A stretch of DNA of 42,298 nucleotides from Calothrix sp. HK-06 (lineage in GTDB: Bacteria; Cyanobacteriota; Cyanobacteriia; Cyanobacteriales; Nostocaceae). The stretch covers positions 13,119 to 55,416 of the forward strand of contig NZ_MRCD01000055.1 in NCBI RefSeq assembly GCF_001904745.1. The letters are read 5' to 3'. Position numbers and translations under genes: made by a program. Positions 26,164-34,489 of this stretch are shown here, piece by piece. The notes beneath the pieces were generated by a model, which did not search any database, had not been told where the DNA came from, and was given only the letters and a program-made list of their open reading frames with translations. Position 1 is the stretch's first letter; each line of letters opens with the position of its first letter.

Positions 26164-27357
26164 ATGGCGCCCCCTAAACGCTTACTAAAAAACCAAGCTT
26201 GGATAGGTATTGCTCTTTCGTTCTATGCTTTTATAGCTATAGGTATTGCTGAAGGAGGGTTGGGAGTTCTTATTCCTTCTATTCAGGCAACGTATAATTT
26301 AAGTGCTGCTACTATTACGTTAATTTTCATTAGTCAGGTTACAGGTTATGTCATAGCTGCTTTTTCCAGTAGTCTTTTAAGCAGTCGTATTGGACTCGCG
26401 CGCATGTTATTGTTAGCATCTACGACTTTGACTAGCGCGCTAATTATTTATGCACTTTCACCATATTGGTTAGTGATGGTTGCTGCTGGTACATTACTTG
26501 GATTAGGAATTGGGATAATAGATGCTGGCATTAATACTTATATAGCACAACAAGACAATGCTGATTTAATGGGTATTCTCCATGCTTTTTATGGTGTAGG
26601 AGCATTACTTGGACCTGGAGTGGCAACTACCTTGCTGGCTAAAAATTTAAACTGGCGCCAAGTATATTTAGTGATTGCTGCTGTAGTAAGTGTAACAATA
26701 TTTGGAATGCTTTGGGCTGTAATCAAAAACTATAAGCCTTTAAATAAAAAAGCTGAAGCATCAAACACTAATGGTAGAGAAAATTTAGCTGTAGCGTTAA
26801 AAACACCAAAAGTATTAATAGCAGGTTTATTACTATTTGTATATGTAGGTGTAGAAGCATCAATAGGTAACTGGGCTTTTAGCGTTCAAAGTCAAGCTAG
26901 AAATACACCAGTAACTCTTGCAGGTTACAGCGTTAGTGCTTATTGGTTTGGGTTGACTATAGGAAGACTATTAACAGGACGTGCAGTAAAATATCTCGGC
27001 GCCACCCGCGCGCTTGATTTATCTTTAATATTATTAGTAATCAGCGTAGTTGCTTGGTGGTTATTACCCCAACAATTAATAAGCTTACCGTTAATGGGTT
27101 TATCTCTAGCTGCAATTTTCCCAATGATAATATGGCTAATGCCAATCTTAGTAGCACCGCAAATAGTACCCGCAGCTATCGGATTTATTACAAGTGTCGC
27201 TTCATTAGGCGCCGCTGGTATTCCAACAATGTTAGGATGGTTTGCCGCACGCTTCGGGTTGGGCATTATTCCTGCATTACTCTTACCCCTAGCAATTGTA
27301 ATGTTAATTTTACACCGCTTATTAAATACCCATACCACAACTAAACCAAACCGTTAG
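26164..27357 (+). CDS. MFS transporter
   Basis: A 397-residue major facilitator with about 12 predicted membrane helices. The N-terminal half has IGIALSFYAFIAIGIAEGGL and the helix 2-3 loop region SSRIGLARMLLL. The middle cytoplasmic loop lies near residues 183-205 (NYKPLNKKAEASNT). The second half shows YWFGLTIGRLLTGRAVKYLG, the repeat of the loop motif. Substrate is not predictable; the closest general look is of sugar or small-metabolite MFS proteins of the FucP/YfkF type. ATG 26164 lies 88 bases after the kinase stop on the same strand, so cotranscription is possible. Its 3' end overlaps the convergent DinB gene by 17 bases. Confidence 0.85.
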   Translation: MAPPKRLLKNQAWIGIALSFYAFIAIGIAEGGLGVLIPSIQATYNLSAATITLIFISQVTGYVIAAFSSSLLSSRIGLARMLLLASTTLTSALIIYALSPYWLVMVAAGTLLGLGIGIIDAGINTYIAQQDNADLMGILHAFYGVGALLGPGVATTLLAKNLNWRQVYLVIAAVVSVTIFGMLWAVIKNYKPLNKKAEASNTNGRENLAVALKTPKVLIAGLLLFVYVGVEASIGNWAFSVQSQARNTPVTLAGYSVSAYWFGLTIGRLLTGRAVKYLGATRALDLSLILLVISVVAWWLLPQQLISLPLMGLSLAAIFPMIIWLMPILVAPQIVPAAIGFITSVASLGAAGIPTMLGWFAARFGLGIIPALLLPLAIVMLILHRLLNTHTTTKPNR

Positions 27358-27901
27358 CAACATTATACATACAAAGAAAATCCGTCATCCCATAATCATA
27401 ACCAAGCTGGTGCAGCAAAGTTGTTACCTGCGCGCGGTGATGCGTTTGATGGTTAAAAAAGTGAGTCAATGCAAACCAAAGTGAATGTTCTCGTTCAACA
27501 GTCCTAGATACATTGTAGTATTTCATTGACGCTGATAATATCTCATCACTTAATTCGCTCGTCCAGTTTTCAATAACACTATCAGTTTGCGCGCGTTCAT
27601 TACGAAGTTCCGTAAAATCACTATATAATTCTTTCCCCAAAGACTCAACGTCAAAAATTAGCTTTGCATCCTGTAGAGATTTAAACTGATGACAAGTACT
27701 AGTGGCAAACCGAGCTAACCAAGCTCTATCACCTAAAAGAATATGATTTAACGTACCATGAATCGAATCAAAAAAAGCTCCAAGACTACGGCGCCGTTCT
27801 TCCTCAGTTAACGATGCTACAAGTTCGTAGATTTGATTATTTACCCATGTATTATATTGTGCCATCAAGCGAAACTGTTTAATATGAGTCGATTCTGCCA
27901 T
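27341..27901 (-). CDS. DinB-family protein (four-helix metal-binding)
   Basis: A 186-residue DinB/YfiT-like protein. The metal site of the family is visible: His53 in GTLNHILLGD, and His151 and His155 in FNHQTHHRAQV. The N-terminus MAQYNTWVNNQIYELVASL is also typical. DinB proteins form a four-helix bundle binding a divalent metal; some are thiol-dependent transferases (bacillithiol or related) and others are of unknown role. The link to DNA damage comes only from the Bacillus gene name. It faces the MFS gene, with a 17-base overlap of the two 3' ends. Confidence 0.88.
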   Translation of the reverse strand: MAESTHIKQFRLMAQYNTWVNNQIYELVASLTEEERRRSLGAFFDSIHGTLNHILLGDRAWLARFATSTCHQFKSLQDAKLIFDVESLGKELYSDFTELRNERAQTDSVIENWTSELSDEILSASMKYYNVSRTVEREHSLWFALTHFFNHQTHHRAQVTTLLHQLGYDYGMTDFLCMYNVANGLV

Positions 27902-27940
27902 AATTCACCTATCTTCATATATATAATAGATAAAAAACTT

Positions 27941-27970
27941 TCTTGTGGAATGGGCATCCCTGCCCGTTCC
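27941..27970. repeat. CTTGTGG hairpin repeat upstream of the DinB gene
   Basis: TCTTGTGGAATGGGCATCCC then TGCCCGTTCC; GGAAYGGGCA pairs with TGCCCRTTCC. It lies between the DinB start and the TolC-like gene end. A short TTACCACAGAGACACAGAG repeat follows at 28001-28019. Confidence 0.6.
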
Positions 27971-28020
27971 ATATCTATAATGCTAATAAAAATTAATATT
28001 TTACCACAGAGACACAGAGA

Positions 28021-29556
28021 TCAATTTTCAATTTTTACTTGCCAAGTTTGTAAAGTTGTACCAAGAAACTGGTCTAAATTAGTTAAAGCGTTAAGATATT
28101 GAATTGTCGCATCGAGTTCTGTGTTTCTTGCTTGAGCTAGTTCGTTTTGCAATCTAATCAACTGAAAAACTCCAGAACCTCTACCTAGTTTTAATTTTTC
28201 CTGTTCAATTTCAAGTTGCTGTTGCGATAATTGAGTTGCTCGTCTAGCAAGTTCTAGTTGATTATAACTTAAATTGGCGTTTCGTACTCGGTCTTGTAAC
28301 TCAATATCTAGTTTTGTTTGTACATTCTTTAACGTGTTTTCTGACTTTCGTAGCTCTACTTGCGCGCGTTTAAATGCTTGTTCTAAACTTAAATCTCCAA
28401 AAGTATGACCTATACTTAACCCTAATCTAGCATCCACAGCTTCATTTAAATTATTTAGCAATGTAGCGTTTAAATTTAAATCCCAACGTTTATTATCTTC
28501 TGCTACCATTAAATTTAGTTTAGTTTGGTCTACGCTAAACTGTGACTGTAAATATTCAGGTCGAGTAGAAAGCGCAATATTTCTCAGTTTCTCAATATCT
28601 AAAGCTACTGGTTTGACTGAGGGAATAGTTTCGGCTTCAATATTTGTATTTTTGTCAATATCCAAAATTGCTAATAGTGCTAATCTTTTTGATTCTAGGT
28701 CGTTTTGAGCAGATAATAATGATACTTGACGGTTAGCTATATCAGTTTGGTTTTGAATAATTTCAACAGGCGCCAGTCTACCTGCTTGAATCAAAGCTTG
28801 GTTAATTTCTAGAGAATCTTGAGCATTTTTTAGTGACAACTGCTCAATTTTGACTCGCTCTTGAGCGCGAATTAATTCTCGATAAGCAATAATAGCTTCT
28901 GTAATAGTATTATTCAAAGTAGATTTTAAATTTTCTATATTCACTTTTTCAGTAATTCGTGCTAAATCAATAGAAGCTTGATTAATTCGTGTACCAGCAT
29001 TCTTTAATAATGGTTGGCTCAATCTCAGTTCCATATTTTGCCGTAAACTACTATCATTGATGCTTCCAATATTATTTAGGTTGGAATTTAAATTAGAAGT
29101 TTGAGCATCTGCTGTCCAGTTAAAAGTCACTTCTGCACCCGTGGGAATTCTCATCACAACTTTGGCGCCAAGATTAGTAGTTAATGAACCGGAAGTAATT
29201 CCATTTCTACCTAGTTCATTCATATTGACTGATACTGTAGGAGTAAAATCTGGCGCAAATTTATCTTCTGCAACAGCTAAATCACCTTTCTGAGCAATTC
29301 TATCTAAATAAGCATTCTTAATGCTTGTATTATTCTCAATAACTAAATATACAACATTTGCCAGAGCAAGTTTAAGCTGTGGTTTTTTTGGTACTGATGT
29401 TTCTGTCGGCTGAACTGTAGGTTTAATAGGTACAGTTTCAAAAGTACGTGGGAACTGCTCAATAGCTCCGGCGCCTGTCGAATAGCCAACCCCAAATAAT
29501 ATAATTACAAATTGTAGTTGTAGTTGTATAAGTCTTGTTTTAATTAAAAATTGCAT
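28021..29556 (-). CDS. TolC-family outer-membrane efflux protein
   Basis: Third gene of a minus-strand set after the adaptor and permease. From ATG 29556 it begins with a signal peptide (MQFLIKTRLIQLQLQFVIIL, then FGVGYSTGAGA). The body has two outer-membrane efflux protein halves built of long helices, for example LRLSQPLLKNAGTRINQASI and, in the second half, RLGLSIGHTFGDLSLEQAF and LSYNQLELARRATQLSQQQL. TolC-type proteins trimerise into a channel across the outer membrane and periplasm. The frame is open upstream to a GTG at 29592 overlapping the permease stop, but those 12 extra codons are only the 3 x 9-bp repeat, so I chose the ATG. An export system for toxins, lipids or peptides is inferred. 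Confidence 0.88.
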   Translation of the reverse strand: MQFLIKTRLIQLQLQFVIILFGVGYSTGAGAIEQFPRTFETVPIKPTVQPTETSVPKKPQLKLALANVVYLVIENNTSIKNAYLDRIAQKGDLAVAEDKFAPDFTPTVSVNMNELGRNGITSGSLTTNLGAKVVMRIPTGAEVTFNWTADAQTSNLNSNLNNIGSINDSSLRQNMELRLSQPLLKNAGTRINQASIDLARITEKVNIENLKSTLNNTITEAIIAYRELIRAQERVKIEQLSLKNAQDSLEINQALIQAGRLAPVEIIQNQTDIANRQVSLLSAQNDLESKRLALLAILDIDKNTNIEAETIPSVKPVALDIEKLRNIALSTRPEYLQSQFSVDQTKLNLMVAEDNKRWDLNLNATLLNNLNEAVDARLGLSIGHTFGDLSLEQAFKRAQVELRKSENTLKNVQTKLDIELQDRVRNANLSYNQLELARRATQLSQQQLEIEQEKLKLGRGSGVFQLIRLQNELAQARNTELDATIQYLNALTNLDQFLGTTLQTWQVKIEN

Positions 29557-29562
29557 AGATTT

Positions 29563-29590
29563 ATCCGTTACATCCGTTATATCCGTTGCC
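29563..29590 (-). repeat. 3 x 9-bp tandem element after the permease stop
   Basis: On the minus strand: GGCAACGGAT, ATAACGGAT, GTAACGGAT, starting two bases after the permease TAG. It fills nearly the whole gap between permease and TolC-like genes. Confidence 0.7.
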
Positions 29591-29591
29591 A

Positions 29592-30767
29592 CTAACCTTC
29601 ACGTAAAGCTTTAACAGGGTCAAGTTGCGACGCGCGCACAGCAGGGACAAAACAAGCTCCAACACCAACTAATAAAGCAGCACCTAAAGATAAAACCGCT
29701 GTTTTAACTTCTAATTGATAAGGAAAACTAAATATTTGAGTGACGACTATAGTTACACAATTAACTGATATAATCGCTAACGTTCCTCCCAGTAAACTTA
29801 AAAGCGCAGCTTCGAGAATGAATTGTAGTAAAATCTCAAATTTAGTGGCGCCGAGTGCCCTACGTAAACCAATTTCAGCAGTGCGTTCAATTACAGAAGC
29901 AATGGTAATATTAGTAATTCCAACACCTCCAATTAATAGAGCAATTATTCCCACAACATTCAGTCCGCGCGAAGCTAACTCAAAAGTTTGTTTTTGCATC
30001 AAGATATCTTCTATATTGCTAAAACCAAATACTTCGGCGCCAGGAAAGCGTGACTTTAATAATTTTTCAGCATCTTCTTTCAATTTATTCATATCTTCCT
30101 CTTTGCGAGGACGTATCCAAATCGATTGAAAGCTTTGACTGCCTGTTAATGCACTATATGTGGACATTGGCATGACTAATTGACCTTTTGGTTCATTACC
30201 AAAGCTTTGTTTTGTTTCTACGACTCCAATAACTTGATAAGATTTTCCTGAACTAAAAATTAATTTAGCCAAAGGTTCTTCCTTCTTAAAAAGCTGATCA
30301 GAAAGAAATTTATCAATTACTACAGCAGGTCGAAAGTTTTCCAAATCAGCCTGATTAAAATATCTTCCTTTAATTAATCTTCTACCTGTAGCTGGTAGAT
30401 AATCTTGAGTAACAGCCAGCATCTCTGGTTTACCTTCTTCACCTTGATAAAGTACAGAATCAGAAAAACCCGCATAGTTAACAGCACTAATTAGCTGATA
30501 ATTGTTTAAACGTCGGCGCAAAAATTCTAAATCTTCTAATTTTGGTTCCCTACCCTCTGGGGAAGAAATCATCAAACTAACTTGAGGTGCGTCTCGTTTG
30601 GCAAGTTGCTGTTTAATTAACGCGCGACTAATATCTCCAACTTGAAGTGTGGCATTTACTGCTGCTACACCCATAAATACGCCTAAACTAGTCAATGCAG
30701 AGCGCACCCAATTTCCTGTTAATGATTTACAGGTAACAATAATTAAGTCTTGAGGTGAAAGAGACAT
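29592..30767 (-). CDS. MacB/FtsX-type ABC transporter permease
   Basis: 391 residues with the MacB layout: a first membrane helix region near SLTGNWVRSALTSLGVFMGV (about 15-34), a large periplasmic domain (about 40-270), then three C-terminal helices beginning GLNVVGIIALLIGGVGITNI and carrying ERTAEIGLRRALGATKFEIL, the FtsX-domain coupling segment. The C-terminus VRASQLDPVKALREG is the family's usual end. It is permease only: there is no ATPase domain in the protein, and no ATPase gene in the window. In DevBCA/MacAB-like systems the ATPase is usually next to it. It probably works with the adjacent adaptor and TolC-like protein. Confidence 0.9.
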   Translation of the reverse strand: MSLSPQDLIIVTCKSLTGNWVRSALTSLGVFMGVAAVNATLQVGDISRALIKQQLAKRDAPQVSLMISSPEGREPKLEDLEFLRRRLNNYQLISAVNYAGFSDSVLYQGEEGKPEMLAVTQDYLPATGRRLIKGRYFNQADLENFRPAVVIDKFLSDQLFKKEEPLAKLIFSSGKSYQVIGVVETKQSFGNEPKGQLVMPMSTYSALTGSQSFQSIWIRPRKEEDMNKLKEDAEKLLKSRFPGAEVFGFSNIEDILMQKQTFELASRGLNVVGIIALLIGGVGITNITIASVIERTAEIGLRRALGATKFEILLQFILEAALLSLLGGTLAIISVNCVTIVVTQIFSFPYQLEVKTAVLSLGAALLVGVGACFVPAVRASQLDPVKALREG

Positions 30768-30791
30768 AAAATTACATAAAATTTAAAAATA

Positions 30792-32531
30792 CTATAATTT
30801 TTCTGGTGTTGGTTGTGGTGCTGCATCTGGTGGCGCCTCTTTAACTGCTTTTCCTGGCTCTAAGGTTGTGTCGGCGCCAGGGAGTATAATTTTGTCACCA
30901 GCTTTTAAACCAGATTTGATTTCAACTTTAGTAGTAGCTTCGAGTCCAAGAGTAACTTTTTGCTTCTGTGCTTTACCTTGGTTATCGCGTATCCAAACAA
31001 ATGGTTCACCTTCGTCGCGTTGAACAGCTTCTAAATTTACAGCAACTACATCTTTTCTTTGCTCAACAATAATTTCGACACTAACTTGACTACCAGGTAT
31101 TAGAGTACGAGTTGGTTTATCGAGAAGTACAGTTGCTGGAACTTTTGCTTGAGTTGATGAACCACCACCTAAAGATGTCCCACTTCCACCTTCTCCAGAA
31201 ATTGCTTGGGGCTGTATATCTTGAACTTTACCCGTATATTCTTTAGAGTTGGGTCCAATAACTTTTAGCTTGGCTAATTGACCCACCTTCACCTTAGCTG
31301 CATCAAGCGTCCCTAATTGTAGATTGACTAGTTCTTGTGAGGGGTTGCCCAAAGTAATTAAAATATCTCCTGACTTAATACCATCGCCATTTTTCGCTTT
31401 GACATTAAGTATTTTGCCAGTAATTGGCGCCGTAACAAAATTATTTTGAACTTGCGTCTCTAAATTTTTGCGGTCGAGTGCTAACTTTTGGAGTTCGCTA
31501 ATTTGAGTTTCAACATCTGACTCAGCATTGCGAACTTCTGCACGCGCGCTTAAAAGTTTTTCTTGAAGCTCAGTTTGGCGTTTATTTTCAATTTTCAAAC
31601 GTTGAAATTCCAAGGTTTTAGAATTTAAGTCAGACTGAGCGTCTTTCAATGCTGTTTGTGCCTCTAGTACCTTTGTTTGAGGTTCTGTCGCGCGTTTAGC
31701 CTCTAAAATTTGACGTTGAAGGTCAATAGTTTTAGTACGAACATCAAACTCTGCTTCTCTTACAGAAACTTGTGCATCGCGAACAGATGCTTGTTGTGTT
31801 ACTAAATCATTACCAGGAATAAACCCTTTTTTTGATAAAACTTCCAAATTTTGAAGTTCTCTTCGTGCAGCAGCGAGCTTTTCTTTAACTTCTATTATTT
31901 TCTCACGACCGCGCGCTAAATCTAACTCTGCCTTTTGAATATCAAATACTTGTTTCGCTGGAGATAGCGCTTCTTCCTTTGCGGTAGCAAGCTTTTGTCT
32001 TGCTTCAATAATTTTTTCGCGACTGCGTGTAAGTTCTAACTCTGCCTTACGAATATCAAATTCTTGTTTAATAGGTTGCCTGAGTTCTTGTTGTACTACC
32101 GCTAGCTTATCTTTGGCTTCTGTAACTTTTTCTTGACTGCGTGCGAGAGTTTGCTTTTGTTTACGAATAGCCAAATCTTGATTTGCAACACTACTTTGCT
32201 GCTCTTTGTTGCGGAGAACTAATAACCGTTGTCCAGCTTGGACAGTATCTCCGACTTTAACTAACACTTTATCTACCGTAACCTCCCCTGGAGACTTCAA
32301 GTCTCGTTGTCCTCCGAGTTGCATAGCACCACTTTCATTAATTGTAATTTCGATGTTTTCTCGGTCTGCGGTCATTATAGGTAGCGCGACAGCATTTGAT
32401 GATTTACCGGAATTTTGAATGTAAACCCACCATCCACCACCACCTAGCAAAGCTAAAAGTCCCGAACTAAGGAGTAATTTTAGCCCGGTTTTTAGCTTCT
32501 TTTTACTTTTAATACTCTCTGTTGAAGCCAT
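30792..32531 (-). CDS. HlyD/MacA-type periplasmic adaptor with long coiled coil
   Basis: From ATG 32531 (the frame continues to a TTG at 32546) the protein has a cytoplasmic basic start, one membrane helix (GLKLLLSSGLLALLGGGGWW, about 16-35), a biotinyl-lipoyl half (GEVTVDKVLVKVGDTVQAGQ), an unusually long helical hairpin of about 250 residues, then NFVTAPITGKILNVKAKNGD, the second lipoyl half, beta-barrel and membrane-proximal domains. The hairpin contains a 38-residue repeat, about three copies, around DIRKAELELTRSREKIIEAR. The C-terminus ends in a Pro/Ala-rich tail. Such adaptors bridge an inner-membrane ABC transporter and TolC. It is 24 bases from the permease gene, so an operon is likely. 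Confidence 0.9.
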   Translation of the reverse strand: MASTESIKSKKKLKTGLKLLLSSGLLALLGGGGWWVYIQNSGKSSNAVALPIMTADRENIEITINESGAMQLGGQRDLKSPGEVTVDKVLVKVGDTVQAGQRLLVLRNKEQQSSVANQDLAIRKQKQTLARSQEKVTEAKDKLAVVQQELRQPIKQEFDIRKAELELTRSREKIIEARQKLATAKEEALSPAKQVFDIQKAELDLARGREKIIEVKEKLAAARRELQNLEVLSKKGFIPGNDLVTQQASVRDAQVSVREAEFDVRTKTIDLQRQILEAKRATEPQTKVLEAQTALKDAQSDLNSKTLEFQRLKIENKRQTELQEKLLSARAEVRNAESDVETQISELQKLALDRKNLETQVQNNFVTAPITGKILNVKAKNGDGIKSGDILITLGNPSQELVNLQLGTLDAAKVKVGQLAKLKVIGPNSKEYTGKVQDIQPQAISGEGGSGTSLGGGSSTQAKVPATVLLDKPTRTLIPGSQVSVEIIVEQRKDVVAVNLEAVQRDEGEPFVWIRDNQGKAQKQKVTLGLEATTKVEIKSGLKAGDKIILPGADTTLEPGKAVKEAPPDAAPQPTPEKL

Positions 32532-32618
32532 ATATGGGCTATACAATACGTTATTTAGATTTTTCGTATCTATGTAATTTTTCGTAATAATCTAGCATTA
32601 GTTGCTTTACCAAATACC
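32532..32618. promoter_or_regulatory. Divergent promoter region, efflux operon / AraC gene
   Basis: Only 87 bases separate the two ATGs. Two direct copies of TTTTTCGTA at 32560-32568 and 32578-32586 are 18 bases apart. AraC-type proteins often bind such direct repeats, so this is a candidate operator. Confidence 0.45.
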
Positions 32619-33488
32619 ATGTCCGACATCAAACCGTCAAGAATAGACTTCAAAGAGTACAACCCTTCTGAGTTACTTTTACCCCGTCCTCCTATTCTAT
32701 CTACTTACCCCGCGCGCTGGGATGGGTTTGTATTTGAGCATCATTGTCAACCAGCAGGAGAAAGTGATGAAGTTAGTATTATTAACGGACATGCAGTACT
32801 AATTTTTATACATAGAAACAAGCAAGTTTATGCTGAACGCAAACTGGATGGTAAATTAAGCGATGACCCAGTTCAAGAAGGGGATGCAATAATTATTCCT
32901 CAAGGAGTTGGGCATGGAGTACGCGCGTATGATGAAGCTGAATTTTTTGCTTTGGTAATGGCGCCGACTAACTTTGAATCTCAATTAATACCTTATTTCG
33001 CCACTTCTGACCCATTGTTATATCAAATAGGGTTAGCAATGAAAACAGTATTAGAAAATGATTTGACAGGAAGTCGTTTATATACTGAGACAATGGTCAA
33101 TGCAATTAGAGTTCACTTAATGCAACATTATGCAACTAAAAAGCCTATTGTACATAACTATAAAAGTGGTTTATCACCAAGTCAGCTAAAGTTAGTAATC
33201 GAGTATATAAATGAGCATCTAGACCAAGATTTAAGTTTAAACGAACTCAGCGCACTAACGCAAATAAGCCCACATTATTTCTCACAGCTTTTCAAACAAG
33301 CAACAGGTGTACCACCACATAAATATGTAATTAACTGTCGAGTCACCCGCGCGAAAGAACTATTGCAAAAAGGTGAGTCTATATCTCAAGTTGCCCAGCA
33401 AGTAGGTTTCGCAAACCAAAGCCATTTGAACTTACATATGAAGCGACAGCTTGGCGCCACACCCAAGCAAATATTGAAAAATCGGTAG
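32619..33488 (+). CDS. AraC-family transcriptional regulator
   Basis: 289 residues. The N-terminal part (about 30-120) is cupin-like: FVFEHHCQPAGESDEVSI and GDAIIIPQGVGHGVRA. The C-terminal AraC domain (about 188-287) has two helix-turn-helix units: LSLNELSALTQISPHYFSQL with FKQATGVPPHKYV, and the second around ISQVAQQVGFANQSHLNLHM, ending KRQLGATPKQILK. The divergent placement next to the efflux genes makes it their likely regulator, activated or relieved by a small molecule bound in the cupin pocket. The DUF4336-like gene follows 95 bases downstream on the same strand and could be co-regulated. Confidence 0.9.
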   Translation: MSDIKPSRIDFKEYNPSELLLPRPPILSTYPARWDGFVFEHHCQPAGESDEVSIINGHAVLIFIHRNKQVYAERKLDGKLSDDPVQEGDAIIIPQGVGHGVRAYDEAEFFALVMAPTNFESQLIPYFATSDPLLYQIGLAMKTVLENDLTGSRLYTETMVNAIRVHLMQHYATKKPIVHNYKSGLSPSQLKLVIEYINEHLDQDLSLNELSALTQISPHYFSQLFKQATGVPPHKYVINCRVTRAKELLQKGESISQVAQQVGFANQSHLNLHMKRQLGATPKQILKNR

Positions 33489-33540
33489 AACTTACAAAAA
33501 ATCGGAAAAACTTAGAAGACATACTGCCTTTACTAAATGT

Positions 33541-33571
33541 ACGTTGGGTGTAACGCAGTGGAACCCAACAT
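33541..33571. repeat. TTGGGT...ACCCAA hairpin repeat, copy 1
   Basis: ACGTTGGGTGTAACGCAG then TGGAACCCAACAT. GTTGGGT pairs with ACCCAAC. A second copy with the same stem lies at 41411-41447. It sits in the 95-base gap before the DUF4336-like ATG. Confidence 0.55.
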
Positions 33572-33583
33572 TAACTAATCTTT

Positions 33584-34408
33584 ATGAAACAAGAAAAATC
33601 ATTACCATCAGAAATCTTTTATTCATTATTTTCGCTAGTAAAACCTCGTAAAGCTCAAAATACTATAACCACTTCTAACGAATGGGAATCACATATATTA
33701 CCTCACAGCCCCATCCAAGAACTGGCGCCAAACCTCTGGCACGTTACAGGTATTTTACCAGCTAGCGGACACCCACCAAGGGAAATGATACTTTATAAAC
33801 TACCCGATTCTACACTAGTAATTCATAGCGGCATTGTATTAGATGAAGCCACAATGAGGCAACTAGAATCATTAGGTACACCCAAAATAATCATAGTACC
33901 TAACCGCATTCATCGACTCGACGCGCGCGTATTTAAACAGCGCTATACTGATTTAATAGTAGTTGCTCCTGCTACTGCCATACCTTACGTTGAGCAAGTC
34001 GTTCCAGTAGACGCAATAGCAGAAGAATTTTTACCTCAATACGGTATAGTTTGTCATCAACCAATTGGTATTCGTCCCCAAGAATTAGCATATGAATTAC
34101 CACTACCAACGGGGAAAGCATTAATTTTTACCGATATTTTATTTAATTTAACTGAGTCTTATTTAGATAAATATGCACCCGAAAGTAAATTGGCTGTAGG
34201 TATACTAGGCGCCAGTGGTTTCTTTGGTATTACTAGATTAGGAAAAATGTTTTACATGACCGATAGAAATGCCTATCGCCAGTGGCTTGAATCTTTAGCA
34301 AATAATATCACTAATTTACAAGTAATCTCAGTTGCACACGGTGAACCAATAGTAACCAATTGTACCCAAAAATTACATGAAGCTGCCGCCAGATTAAACA
34401 CCCAATAA
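33584..34408 (+). CDS. DUF4336-like protein (metallo-beta-lactamase-fold relative)
   Basis: 274 residues with the pattern of DUF4336 proteins: LAPNLWHVTGILPASGHPPR (about 48-67), REMILYKLPDSTLVIHSGIV, and the IIIVPNRIHRLDARVFKQRY segment where beta-lactamase-fold enzymes carry metal ligands, followed by ALIFTDILFNLTE and a C-terminal SVAHGEPIV. The canonical HxHxDH metal motif is missing, so a hydrolase activity is uncertain. No signal peptide is seen. It follows the AraC gene and faces the Uma2 gene across a strong terminator-type hairpin. Confidence 0.7.
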   Translation: MKQEKSLPSEIFYSLFSLVKPRKAQNTITTSNEWESHILPHSPIQELAPNLWHVTGILPASGHPPREMILYKLPDSTLVIHSGIVLDEATMRQLESLGTPKIIIVPNRIHRLDARVFKQRYTDLIVVAPATAIPYVEQVVPVDAIAEEFLPQYGIVCHQPIGIRPQELAYELPLPTGKALIFTDILFNLTESYLDKYAPESKLAVGILGASGFFGITRLGKMFYMTDRNAYRQWLESLANNITNLQVISVAHGEPIVTNCTQKLHEAAARLNTQ

Positions 34409-34416
34409 AAATCTTC

Positions 34417-34482
34417 TCTTGTGGAGCGGGCATCCTTGCCCGCCCACTGATATAGGACGGGCAGAATGCCCATCCCACAAGA
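34417..34482. terminator. Full-length CTTGTGG double-hairpin repeat, bidirectional terminator candidate
   Basis: TCTTGTGG at 34417 pairs with CCACAAGA ending at 34482; inside are GCGGGCATCC/TTGCCCGC and GACGGGCA/TGCCCATC arms. It is exactly between two convergent genes (8 bases from each stop), and is the most complete member of this repeat family here. Confidence 0.75.
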
Positions 34483-34489
34483 TAAATAG

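Noticed and set aside
29557-29592. GTG start of the TolC-like gene overlapping the permease stop
   Set aside because: The extra 12 codons are the 9-bp repeat; the ATG at 29556 gives a normal signal peptide.
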